Below are positions 8,902-16,398 of a stretch of 29,996 bases of DNA, piece by piece. The stretch is taken from assembly GCA_964623735.1 (NCBI GenBank), contig CAZUVE010000017.1, positions 1 through 29,996 of the forward strand, written 5' to 3'. Numbering within the stretch: the first letter of the stretch is position 1; every line of letters begins with the position of its first letter. The notes below the pieces were generated by a model. The model made no database searches. It was not told the origin of the DNA and saw nothing but the letters and a program-made list of their open reading frames with translations. Origin of the DNA: SW-9-67-25 sp964623735 (GTDB lineage: Archaea > Halobacteriota > Halobacteria > Halobacteriales > Haloarculaceae). The position numbers and the translations under genes were made by a program.

Positions 8902-10178
8902 CAGACCATTCGATCACCCGCCGTGGGTTACTGGTTGCGGCTGGGACAGCGGTCGTGGCTGGGTGTAGCGGATTGAAGCCCGACGGGTCTTCCTCGTCGG
9001 GGACGATTTCCAGTGCGCGATTGCCCGATGCTATCAACACTGCTGAACCGCTCGTCGTCGACGAGCTTCCGATCGACATCGAGCAGGCATACCTGCGAGA
9101 GAGTGAGGACCGTGTGCTGGCATTACTCTCCTCACTCCCCATGCCACTCACCAGGTCGGACATCCCGAACGGATACATTAGACAGGAGTTGCTCGACGCG
9201 GCGAATGAGGCAACAACTGCTGTCGATTCGGCTCGGGGTGCCCACAACCGATTCCAGGCACTCTTGGATCTCCACGACGCCCGGGTCCAGGCTCGGTACG
9301 CTGCTGCTGGCTGGGGCGCTATCGATGGGCAGATAACACAGACCGAGTTACGAACAGCCCATCGACAGACAATCGGTGCTGCCCAGTCACTGGAGCAGCG
9401 CCGTGCATATCTGGGAGCTGATCCGATTGGAGCACTGCTGGTTCACGCCAGAATCGAACACGCTCTCTCTGCTGTACTCGACGGCGATGGACCGTCTACG
9501 TACGGAATCGATGAGTCGGTGCTGGCTGTCGCAGAGTGGGGTGCCCATACAGAACAAGCACAGTCGTTCCTCGCGGAGAGCGAGTATATATACGACCGAT
9601 TCCAGGCATCAATTCCGGACGACAGTGGGACCATCGAGGGACAGCTAACCAATGCACGAGAGACACTCGTGGAAGAACTCGAGCAGCGCAGGGACCGCCT
9701 CGAACCGGAAGCGGACGACTACGATCAGGGACAGATTGGGCAGTTGCTCCACCGACTTCGGAGTGACGCAGAACGAAGTGTTGACCATGTCGCTGAGCCG
9801 GGCCGACCAGCTAGCGCGATTCTGCGAGCGACGAACGGACTCACGGAGTTCGGAGCCTACGACCGTCTCAAGACTCGCATTGCTGACGGGGAACGAATTG
9901 AGGTGACCGAAGCGTCGGAGATTCACGACGCGCGCCAGGCTGCACGCACCGCACTTACCACGGCACTCGCAGAGAGCCCGCAACCGGCGATCGCTCGGCA
10001 CATCCTGGGAGATCTAGCGGCGACGCTGGTGTGGGTTGACGAGCGACTCGCTCGATATCAAGGAGACATCAATCCGGCTCAGCTCTCTGATCCCGTCCGC
10101 GAGTATCTGTCTGTCACACTGCGAGCGAAGGGCGTTCCAGCGGCGTGTCAACAACTCCAGGAAGCTCTCCAGCTGTGA
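8898..10178 (+). CDS. Helix-rich Tat lipoprotein coupled to upstream lipoprotein
   Basis: This is a 426-residue protein starting at GTG 8898, which overlaps the previous stop by four bases. The signal SITRRGLLVAAGTAVVAGC has a Tat motif and lipobox. The mature protein is almost wholly alpha-helical and acidic, with long Ala/Glu/Gln/Arg-rich stretches such as LVEELEQRRDRLEPEADDYD and repeated 'tLxxxLxxa' spacing. There are few beta-type sequences and no cysteines after the lipid anchor. It may be a helical-bundle surface protein. The family is unknown to me. Tight coupling with the 229-residue lipoprotein suggests a two-part extracellular complex, which is inference. Confidence 0.82.
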   Translation: MTDHSITRRGLLVAAGTAVVAGCSGLKPDGSSSSGTISSARLPDAINTAEPLVVDELPIDIEQAYLRESEDRVLALLSSLPMPLTRSDIPNGYIRQELLDAANEATTAVDSARGAHNRFQALLDLHDARVQARYAAAGWGAIDGQITQTELRTAHRQTIGAAQSLEQRRAYLGADPIGALLVHARIEHALSAVLDGDGPSTYGIDESVLAVAEWGAHTEQAQSFLAESEYIYDRFQASIPDDSGTIEGQLTNARETLVEELEQRRDRLEPEADDYDQGQIGQLLHRLRSDAERSVDHVAEPGRPASAILRATNGLTEFGAYDRLKTRIADGERIEVTEASEIHDARQAARTALTTALAESPQPAIARHILGDLAATLVWVDERLARYQGDINPAQLSDPVREYLSVTLRAKGVPAACQQLQEALQL

Positions 10179-10248
10179 CCTCTAGGACGATTGCTGTGGC
10201 TGAAACAGCGTGTCTCGATTTGTGTACTGTCTGGCCCGACGAGATACT

Positions 10249-10371
10249 ATGGAAGTCAAGAATTCACTGATTGCCGTGGATCTCACACTCCTAACGGCCT
10301 ACGCGCTGTTGCACTGGTGGACCGGATTCACAGAGAATAAACAGGCTGTCGTCGCGGGAGACGCAGACTGA
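10249..10371 (+). CDS. Possible 40-aa single-helix small protein
   Basis: An ATG at 10249 opens 40 codons to a TGA at 10369-10371. The product starts MEVKNSLIAVDLTLLTAYAL, continues with an aromatic LLHWWTG, and ends in a hydrophilic, acidic tail. The stretch SLIAVDLTLLTAYALLHWW could be one membrane segment. It sits 70 bp after the helical lipoprotein and 34 bp before the decayed lipoprotein that follows. It may be a real small membrane protein or the relic of a longer gene. Nothing but reading-frame length and composition supports it. Confidence 0.35.
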   Translation: MEVKNSLIAVDLTLLTAYALLHWWTGFTENKQAVVAGDAD

Positions 10372-10404
10372 GTGAGACGAGTACCCCCACCACCTCTGTC
10401 AGAG

Positions 10405-11311
10405 ATGACGGAGCAGACACGCATGTTCTCATATAGGGAAACGACCCACTCCGGGGTCTGAGCGGCTTGGACACGCCGGGCCGTTCTGTCGGCAACGTGT
10501 CTCGCTGGGAGTGCACTGCTCGCCGGGTGTGGCTCCGGGGCTGGGGAACGAACCAGACTCCAGTTGCGTGAGGTTGACGAGCAGGCAGGGATTGCCGTGC
10601 CCGAAAGCGACCTCCGGGACGACCAGATCGACGTCATCACGGACGCCGTCTCGAACGGGAACACGACCGTCTACGGATACGAACCATTCCGGAACTTAGA
10701 ATACGTGCGTCTGAACGGGACATACTACCAGGTTCGGACGACCGAGGCGGGTATTGAGGAGGTCGAACAACCCGTCCTCGTGGTGACGCCGGTTGCGAAT
10801 CGATCCGAATCCGTCCCACTGGAGGAGTACGGCGGTCACGTCATGGAACTCGTTGCCCCTGCGGAGGGCGAGGCGTCCTCACGAGTGCTCCACCCGGATA
10901 CGCCGGGTTTCGACGCACTGGTCCCGGAACCACGCCACAAGTACGTCACGTGGGAGAACAACACCTATCGGCTGACGGTCGAGCACAGACAAGTCGAACA
11001 GCAAGCTCGCCGTGTCCACGTCGAGGTCGGTTGGTACCTCGACGACGGCATTCCTCGCGTTCCTCCGTCAGCACGAGGCGACGACACGGATCGTCCGGGA
11101 AGACCTCTCCCAGCAGGCCCAGGATATACTCCAGCAGGCGATCACCGACGAGTACACCGAGACGGCGTCCTACAATGACGGATTCGAAGAGACGTTGGCC
11201 GCCGTTCGAAACGGGTGGGAAGTCACGAGTGGTGAAGCAGGCGGCCACTATCTCGTCGTGTATAACGGGACACTCTATCGCGCAGAGATCCGCGTGACTG
11301 CGTGGGGATAA
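10405..11311 (+). pseudogene. Degraded lipoprotein gene with duplicated domain
   Basis: The main frame reads (no start) WTRRAVLSATCLAGSALLAGC, a clear Tat signal and lipobox, then LQLREVDEQAGIAVPESDL and onward. No ATG, GTG or TTG precedes the signal after the in-frame TGA at 10459. The only in-frame ATG (10405) lies upstream of that stop. Around 11035-11060 the coding signal moves to another frame (AFLAFLRQHEATTRIVREDL and onward) and ends at 11311; the shift equals +1 or -2. Both halves share a pattern 'ipeeDL..qqqdil..AI..g......f......VrlNGTYYqV' and 'VVYNGTLYRAEI', so the ancestor had two repeats of one roughly 100-residue domain, as in some haloarchaeal lipoproteins. It is probably inactive. 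Confidence 0.75.
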
Positions 11312-11818
11312 CTGGCGGGGGCACCTCTCTCGACGGTGTAGAACCAACTCTGCTCCGAGAGTCAACAGGCGCTGGTCCCGACTCGCAGTTCTCCGTCATC
11401 TGTCAGTCGTGCTGCCACGTCAGCCCAGTCGGTTGTGTCAAAACTCATCGGAAATCCGTGATCGGCATCATCAGCCGTTACCGCCGTCTACGTCACACTC
11501 CTACTTCAACGTGCAAAGCTGAGCGCCTCATATGGAGCCTTGTCGTGAACGTCGCCTTGCAGTCGATCAACGTAGGACGTGACCTCCGGTGCCGGGGGGG
11601 CCGATCGTGGCCTCAACAGCGTCCCACGACACTGTATCGAACGAACCCATCCTGTAGTCACCTCCCCTACGTACCTGCGGATACCTTGTAAGCGTGAGGG
11701 GCGGTACCTACTGGAGGTCAGCACGTGAGGGAGAGGTCACCATGGAGTGCTTGCTGATGGCACACATCTGGACCAAGACCGAATCTCGTGACGGCCGGGC
11801 CCAGTGGAATCGGGATCA
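11312..11818 (+). other. 507-bp stretch with no convincing gene
   Basis: No reading frame here has clear haloarchaeal protein character. A 28-codon minus-strand ORF (11362-11448) starts MSFDTTDWADVAARLTDDGE and has typical acidic composition, so it may be the N-terminal stub of a lost gene. A 28-codon plus-strand ORF at 11742 (MECLLMAHIW and onward) follows a GGGAGAGGT sequence but has no other support. I see no repeat, tRNA or transposase remnant. Confidence 0.5.
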
Positions 11819-12448
11819 TCACTCGTGACCGAGGATGAACTGGCCGATGATGCGGCTGGTGCCACGGCGAATCGTCTCACTTGCACTCGACTTGTCGACG
11901 TCGAGCGCGTCTGCCACGTCTGCAAGGGTACTCTCGCGCGGCACGTCGAAATAGCCGCGGCGGTACGCGACAGTCACGTATTTCCGCTGGCGGTCGGTCA
12001 GGAGCTGCTCCTCGTCGTCGGTATGAACGAGCGTCAGGAGTTCGTACTGGCGATCCATCTCGTCGAGGGCCGCCCCGAAGGCGTCAAACTGCTCCTGTGT
12101 CGCCGTCACAGCGAATTCCATCTGACCGTTCTCGGCGACGACCGGAAACTCCGGTGGCAGGCTCGATCCGTAGAGGAACTCGTAGAGGCCCGTCTCGGCA
12201 GCCTCGTACTGCCCGATGGCCCGGCGATCGTCTTCGTATAGCTGGTCGTATGCGGAGATGTCCGGATGCTCTCGAATCGCGTCAGTGACCTCCGTCGGAT
12301 TCGGGGCCCGGACTTCGCCCAGTTCGAGTGCCCGATCGCCCATCGGGACGCCGGTGAGCAGTCGGAGCGTCGCGTCCGGGAAGGTCGTTGACACGTCCGT
12401 GACCCAGAGATCTGAGGACAGGACCAGGCGGAACCGTGCACGAATCAC
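11819..12448 (-). CDS. HTH_10 (bacterio-opsin activator type) transcriptional regulator
   Basis: This is a 209-residue protein. The last 50 or so residues contain 'LLTDRQRKYVTVAYRRGYFD', then 'TLADVADALDVDKSSASETI' and 'RRGTSRIIGQFI'. This is the HTH_10 (Bat-type) DNA-binding domain: the 'LTdRQ...A...GYfd.PR..tl.elA..l.iS.sa.se.LRra' pattern. The upstream 150 residues resemble the small alpha/beta input domain common in these haloarchaeal regulators; there is no PAS or GAF domain long enough to name. It lies 121 bp downstream of a small membrane-protein gene on the same strand, which itself has a palindromic promoter element. It could act on these neighbours. The regulated genes and the signal are unknown. 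Confidence 0.88.
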   Translation of the reverse strand: MIRARFRLVLSSDLWVTDVSTTFPDATLRLLTGVPMGDRALELGEVRAPNPTEVTDAIREHPDISAYDQLYEDDRRAIGQYEAAETGLYEFLYGSSLPPEFPVVAENGQMEFAVTATQEQFDAFGAALDEMDRQYELLTLVHTDDEEQLLTDRQRKYVTVAYRRGYFDVPRESTLADVADALDVDKSSASETIRRGTSRIIGQFILGHE

Positions 12449-12568
12449 GCGACTCGCTCCCGAATGGCAAGATGCGTATGCAATCTGATCATGGTGAGAG
12501 TTGATTCCGTTCGATCAAAAAAATCGGGTCGGGGGCCGTGTCATGGTGTGAGTTCTATTCGGGTCCGA

Positions 12569-13045
12569 TTATCCTCCTGACGCCGATCTCGGTTCGTGCC
12601 GGACCCACAGGAGGATGCCGTAGACGACACCGAGAACGGCGGAGGTAATGAGTGCGAGCAAGATGACGAATGCCAGATAGCCAACCACTGGATTCGCGTA
12701 CGGGACGATCACGTCCTGTGGTGGTTCGACAGCCCAGGGGCTGATGTGAAAGTACGCGAGCATCCCGGCACTGACCGCGAAAAATCCAGCCCAGTACCTG
12801 GCTTGAACGCGCCGAGTCAGCGACAGGTAGAGGCTGACCGCAAGGAGCGGATAGATTGCCAGGCTGTACGTGAAGGCGTTGACCTCGGGTGTGACTGGCC
12901 AGCCGACGTGATTGCCACGGACGAGATGGTCGATGTGGTGGGCTGCTCCCAGCAGAGTCGGCACAGCCACGAACAGGGAAAACGCTCGCGTCAGCGTGGT
13001 GTCTGTCGTCGGCAATTCGACCGGACGGAACTCAGTGACGTCCAT
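12569..13045 (-). CDS. Small polytopic membrane protein with HHxDH motif
   Basis: This protein has 158 residues from the ATG at 13045 (MDVTEFRPVELPTTD). A longer frame to 13189 would run across the palindromic promoter and is unlikely. It has four hydrophobic segments, about residues 22-38, 58-76, 87-104 and 120-147. After the first segment comes AAHHIDHLVRGNHVGWP, with four histidines and an aspartate that could bind a metal or heme. I do not recognise the family. The start is 36 bp from the palindrome CCCAACATGTTGGG, which overlaps the expected promoter. The same element precedes the DoxX gene 1.9 kb away, so both may be controlled together. Confidence 0.78.
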   Translation of the reverse strand: MDVTEFRPVELPTTDTTLTRAFSLFVAVPTLLGAAHHIDHLVRGNHVGWPVTPEVNAFTYSLAIYPLLAVSLYLSLTRRVQARYWAGFFAVSAGMLAYFHISPWAVEPPQDVIVPYANPVVGYLAFVILLALITSAVLGVVYGILLWVRHEPRSASGG

Positions 13046-13068
13046 ACGTAGCGGTTGTCGCCACTCGC

Positions 13069-13094
13069 AGTCAGTATTTGCCCAACATGTTGGG
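13069..13094 (-). promoter_or_regulatory. Palindromic operator/promoter, copy 1
   Basis: The core CCCAACATGTTGGG (13081-13094) is a perfect 14-bp palindrome. On the minus strand it is followed by CAAATACTGACT, and the gene starts 36 bp beyond the palindrome's near end. The 26 bp from 13069 to 13094 match copy 2 at 14936-14961 at 23 positions. At this distance the element covers the expected TATA/BRE region, so a bound dimeric regulator would affect transcription start. The regulator is not identified. Confidence 0.7.
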
Positions 13095-13269
13095 GTCACT
13101 TGGAACTCCAATACGAGAATCAGAACGACTGGAGTTAGCAGGAGTCCAGTGCGGAACCGACCAAATTCCTCACGTTTTAGATCGACCACACCAGGTTCAG
13201 CACCGCTGCTCCTGGGCTACACAGAGTTAGCAAAAAATACGGCAAATCCCCTCCTCGGTCTGGAGTGGT

Positions 13270-13827
13270 ATGACAGACACTCACAATCCGACCGATGATA
13301 GCGATACCCGTCCAGACCTGACCCCACCAGAGATCGACCACACGCATCTGCCCGACCAGACGATGTACAAAATCGACCTCGCCAAGGCGAGCCACTTCGA
13401 GCAGGGGCAGACTGGCGTGACGACCTATCCGCTGGCCATCACGAACGACTTCAAGCTCCTGTATTTCGAGATTGCGTCAGAGGGGAAAATCGACTGGCAC
13501 ACGCACACGCCAAGCTTCGACGAAGTGTGTCTGTGTCTCTCCGGGCGGGCAGCGTACACGCTCGAACGAGAGGACGGCAGTCACCAGGTCTTGGAGACCG
13601 GCCCGCGGGAGTTCGTCTACCTGCCCGGGGGTGCACGCCACAAAATCGAGACTGTCGGCGACGCCACCCACGAGGGACTCGTTGCGATGCCCTCGGACCC
13701 GGTTGCCCGACTGGAAATGCTCGAAGGGGCTTCCCCGTACCGGATCGAGGACTGGCCGGTCGCTCTCTGGATCGATCGCGCCCGTGACGAGGTCGTCGCC
13801 AATGACTCCACCGCCGTCTCCGAGTAA
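13270..13827 (+). CDS. Cupin-domain protein
   Basis: This is a 185-residue protein with a single cupin barrel. Motif 1 is WHTHTPSFDEVCLCLSGRA (two metal-ligand His, Glu after five residues). Motif 2 is GPREFVYLPGGARHKIE, with the last histidine ligand. A TATA-like AAAAAATAC and a GGAGTGG near the start suit the ATG at 13270. It is divergent from the small HHxDH membrane protein gene, with 224 bp between the starts. The metal and substrate cannot be read from sequence; such stand-alone cupins include dioxygenases, isomerases and sensors. The Cys-Leu-Cys beside the metal site is a mild oddity. Confidence 0.85.
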   Translation: MTDTHNPTDDSDTRPDLTPPEIDHTHLPDQTMYKIDLAKASHFEQGQTGVTTYPLAITNDFKLLYFEIASEGKIDWHTHTPSFDEVCLCLSGRAAYTLEREDGSHQVLETGPREFVYLPGGARHKIETVGDATHEGLVAMPSDPVARLEMLEGASPYRIEDWPVALWIDRARDEVVANDSTAVSE

Positions 13828-13966
13828 GACGTCTCTGGAGCGTATTCTCTTGTCGGGACAGTCACCGTCCACTGTCGCGGCGTGTCGGTGCTGAAATCCT
13901 GGTTGCGGAGTTCACATACCAGCCGAGAGACTGAGTGTGCAACCGATTCGAGACACTATCGAACGG

Positions 13967-14344
13967 TTAGGGACTTCTCAATTCGATCCGTATCGCGTGA
14001 TACGGCACGGTGTCGATATTCTCGACTGCGTGTGGCCCTTCCGGTTCCAGCCACTCGATGTCCGGCGGTGATCGCCTGGCGGTTTCAGTCGGGTCTCGGT
14101 GGTCTGACTCGAAGGCAACCGCTTCGGTCTCGTCGTAGTAGCGGATGCGGGCAGCCCGATCGACCAGCATCACGCTTGGCCACCGATGGGTGTGCGTCGG
14201 TTCTTTCTCGCCGGGTAGAATCTCGACTTCGACCACGCGAACGTGGTCATTCTCCAGCAGGATGTGATGGGAGTCCGGTGCGGCTTCGACTGCGTCGAGT
14301 GACTCTGGCCACTGCCACTGCGACGACTGTGAATCCTTGTCCAT
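13967..14344 (-). CDS. Small cupin-like protein co-transcribed with DoxX
   Basis: This protein has 125 residues from the ATG at 14344. An in-frame GTG at 14371 lies inside the DoxX gene. The AGGAG over the DoxX stop supports the ATG. The sequence has the cupin-like core LENDHVRVVEVEILPGEKEP followed by THTHRWPSVMLVDRAARIRYYD, giving the THTH metal-ligand pair. A C-terminal GPHAVENIDTVPYHAIRIEL provides the second histidine motif. It lies seven bases after the DoxX stop, so the two are an operon. Small cupins paired with membrane DoxX proteins could act in redox or sulfur chemistry, but no substrate can be assigned. Confidence 0.8.
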   Translation of the reverse strand: MDKDSQSSQWQWPESLDAVEAAPDSHHILLENDHVRVVEVEILPGEKEPTHTHRWPSVMLVDRAARIRYYDETEAVAFESDHRDPTETARRSPPDIEWLEPEGPHAVENIDTVPYHAIRIELRSP

Positions 14345-14351
14345 GCGTCTC

Positions 14352-14780
14352 TCAGCTCCTGGCGTAGTCACCGCGGCGACGCGTCACTTCGGGCAGGTCG
14401 CTGACCGAGAGGTTCCAGTACGAGTACGGGCCGGTGCCGAGAACGCAGATGCCCACCGATGCGAGCAACACCACCACGTTGAAGGGGTTCGGTCCCGCCG
14501 CCGCGATGGCGACGACCATCGTGACCGCGAGGGTCGCGCCGCCGAGGCGGCCGGCGATGCCAAACGCCAGCGACACGACAGCGAACAGTTCGGCGACACC
14601 CGACAGCGGCACCGCGACCGCGGGCCAGGGAACGCCCCAGGCCGCGAACTGGCCGACCTGCGACGAGTACTCGATGAACTTCTGGACCGCCGGGTACGCC
14701 GCAATCGTCACCGCGACTGCACGCAGGACCACCGGGAGCCACCGGGTGACCCGCTCGGTACGAGATTGACTGGTGCTCAT
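14352..14780 (-). CDS. DoxX-family membrane protein
   Basis: This protein has 142 residues from the ATG at 14780, which is preceded by GGGGAGTC on the minus strand, a good ribosome site. The sequence has four helices: VVLRAVAVTIAAYPAVQKFI, PWPAVAVPLSGVAELFAVV, ALAFGIAGRLGGATLAVTMV-type helix 3, and PFNVVVLLASVGICVLGTG. It has the 'aypAvqKFieY' and 'G.aElfavvsLafGia.RlgGatLavtM' patterns of DoxX/DoxD-like proteins. The family includes the thiosulfate:quinone oxidoreductase subunit of Acidianus and many redox-stress proteins. It is the first gene of a two-gene operon with the small cupin. A copy of the palindromic element lies 156-184 bp upstream, with a 43-codon ORF between. Confidence 0.85.
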   Translation of the reverse strand: MSTSQSRTERVTRWLPVVLRAVAVTIAAYPAVQKFIEYSSQVGQFAAWGVPWPAVAVPLSGVAELFAVVSLAFGIAGRLGGATLAVTMVVAIAAAGPNPFNVVVLLASVGICVLGTGPYSYWNLSVSDLPEVTRRRGDYARS

Positions 14781-14908
14781 GACCGACTCCCCTGGCTGGA
14801 CGTGTGGCACCGAGTCGGGACGCTCCCGGGCCAGGTCAGCGGGACCGACGCCCGCAGAGCGTTCGTTCGCAGTCCGTTCGACCGCGCGGAACTGTATCGC
14901 ATCGTCAT
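14777..14908 (-). CDS. Possible 43-codon upstream ORF before DoxX
   Basis: An ATG at 14908 (or 14902) opens 43 codons that end in a TGA overlapping the DoxX start as ATGA. Its start is 40 bp from the palindrome at 14948-14961, almost the spacing (36 bp) seen for copy 1 and its gene. The translated sequence (MTMRYSSARSNGLRTNALRA and onward) is basic and Ser/Arg-rich, unlike normal haloarchaeal proteins. It may be a regulatory leader ORF, the ruined start of a former first gene, or chance. Confidence 0.3.
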   Translation of the reverse strand: MTMRYSSARSNGLRTNALRASVPLTWPGSVPTRCHTSSQGSRS

Positions 14909-14935
14909 CACACTTCCAGGTTGTGCGGGTATCGG

Positions 14936-14961
14936 AGTGAGTGTTTGCCCAATATGTTGGG
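14936..14961 (-). promoter_or_regulatory. Palindromic operator/promoter, copy 2
   Basis: The core is CCCAATATGTTGGG (14948-14961), flanked by G and C so that the palindromic arms extend one more base pair. One pair in the core is not complementary. On the minus strand it is followed by CAAACACTCACT. Together with copy 1 it defines a 26-bp element with three differences. It is the likely promoter/operator of the DoxX-cupin unit, lying just ahead of the 43-codon upstream ORF. Confidence 0.65.
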
Positions 14962-15074
14962 CTTAGAAGTGACGTCTGGGAGACCAATGACTCGAATGGA
15001 GTGAGCAACCTGCGAGTGCTTATTGCCCGGCACAATCCGGAGTACGTATCTGAGTTGGCCGGTCACCCGAACTC

Positions 15075-15236
15075 ATGGGAAGTGAAAAAGAGAAGATGCT
15101 AAACGGAGAGTTTTATGACGCCGACGATCCAGAACTCGTTGCCGAGCGGGAACGTGCCCGCAGGCTTACGAGACAGTATAACCGAACGACTCCGACCGAC
15201 AGTGAGGAACGACGAGACACGAATTCACAGGTCTGA
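15075..15236 (+). pseudogene. Truncated maltose O-acetyltransferase (N-terminal fragment)
   Basis: An ATG at 15075 opens 53 codons, beginning MGSEKEKMLNGEFYDADDPE and continuing LVAERERARRLTRQYNRTTP. This is the start of the Maa/galactoside O-acetyltransferase family: 'ekeKMLaGelYdpsDPELvaeRerAr.LtreyN.t.P.e...R'. The full enzymes are about 185-215 residues and then have a left-handed beta-helix of hexapeptide repeats. Here the frame stops at residue 53 and no hexapeptide repeats appear in any frame before the next gene. The protein therefore keeps only the substrate-cap helices and should have no transferase activity. It is a deletion remnant, unless the small domain has another use. Confidence 0.78.
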
Positions 15237-15354
15237 GTCTCGGATAGTCGCTTCTACGCAAGAGCGAGGCAAACAAATGATACGGACCACAACTGATTGC
15301 ATCATCACCGAACTCGAACCCTTGCCATGTGTCCGTCAGCTCCCTATTCCCCCT

Positions 15355-16398
15355 CTAGACACTCACACACTTTCTCACAATCTGTCTGAAATACCCACGT
15401 GCGTGTTGCCATTCGATGCACACGAAGCCGACAAATATTACCACCAACCCAGAAACGGTAGCGGCCGTGATTTGCTCGTCCAAGAGCAGGCTTCCAGCGA
15501 CGGCAGTTGACACCGGATGTGCGTAGTACGCGAGATTCGTCTTTGTCGCCCCAATCGCAGCCACCAACTCGAAGTGCACTCTGTACAACACGGCAGTAGC
15601 CGACACTCCGACGCCGATCACAGCGAGTATCGCCTGGATCGTCCACTCGATCTGCCCGACAGTTTCCCCCCGCAACACACTCAACCCATGGATGAATACC
15701 GCTGCGACGACGAGTCCCCACGCTGTCAGTGTCAGCGTCGGCAACTGCGGATCGAGATACGTTGTCACGACAGTCCCGACAGCGAAGGATGTCGTGCTCA
15801 GGAACACCAGTACAACTCCGCGGTTCGTCGCAGTCACCACATTCGTAGGATCGGGATTCGCAGCGATTCCGGCACCGACGAATCCAAGCACGATTCCGAC
15901 ACCACCCCAGATATCGAGCCGTTCCCCTGGCAATAAGAAAAACGCAACTCCCGCGGTGAGCAACGGCGCGAGACTGTAGACGACTGATCCTGTCGCACTC
16001 GTAATGTACTGTTGGCCGAGAAACACCAATCCGATGTTTCCGCCCAGGGTGAGAATGCCAGTCACCAGAACGCCAGCGATGTCAGTGCCAGTCTTCGGAT
16101 ACCAGTACCCGCCCCGCGTCACAACGATCAAGAGAAGCAAAGCGGCACCAATATCGATCCGGAAGGCAGCGAACAGCACTGGCGGAAAGAACGGGAGTCC
16201 TGCGACAGCACCCACGAATGGAGCAGCACCGAGGAGACCGTACGCTACGAACAGGAGGGCGGTCTGGACAAGCGAGGACGCATCGTGAGTTACCTGTGTT
16301 CTATCGGCGTCCAGGACTGCTGGTCGTCCCCGACGTACCGAGCGGTCGGTCGAACGAGTCTGTTGTCCTCTAACTGTTCGAGAGCGTGAGCCATCCAC
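15355..16398 (-). CDS. EamA/DMT-family transporter, start uncertain
   Basis: The frame has 347 codons from a GTG at 16398, but the recognisable protein starts near SSLVQTALLFVAYGLLGAAP. It has about ten membrane helices and two EamA repeats: LPFFPPVLFAAFRIDIGAAL, then GQQYITSATGSVVYSLAPLL in the first, and LAYYAHPVSTAVAGSLLLDE in the second, with 'GfvGaGIaanPDP' between. This is the drug/metabolite exporter superfamily. No ATG, GTG or TTG lies in frame between the GTG inside the citrate synthase gene and helix 1, so the protein either starts at 16398 (109 bp overlap) with a 40-odd residue basic leader or uses a rare codon. It is the last gene of the GST-CitA operon and could export its product. 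Confidence 0.82.
   Translation of the reverse strand: MDGSRSRTVRGQQTRSTDRSVRRGRPAVLDADRTQVTHDASSLVQTALLFVAYGLLGAAPFVGAVAGLPFFPPVLFAAFRIDIGAALLLLIVVTRGGYWYPKTGTDIAGVLVTGILTLGGNIGLVFLGQQYITSATGSVVYSLAPLLTAGVAFFLLPGERLDIWGGVGIVLGFVGAGIAANPDPTNVVTATNRGVVLVFLSTTSFAVGTVVTTYLDPQLPTLTLTAWGLVVAAVFIHGLSVLRGETVGQIEWTIQAILAVIGVGVSATAVLYRVHFELVAAIGATKTNLAYYAHPVSTAVAGSLLLDEQITAATVSGLVVIFVGFVCIEWQHARGYFRQIVRKCVSV

Noticed and set aside
12569..13189. Longer start of the small membrane protein
   Set aside because: It would translate through the palindromic promoter element. The ATG at 13045 follows it at the right distance.
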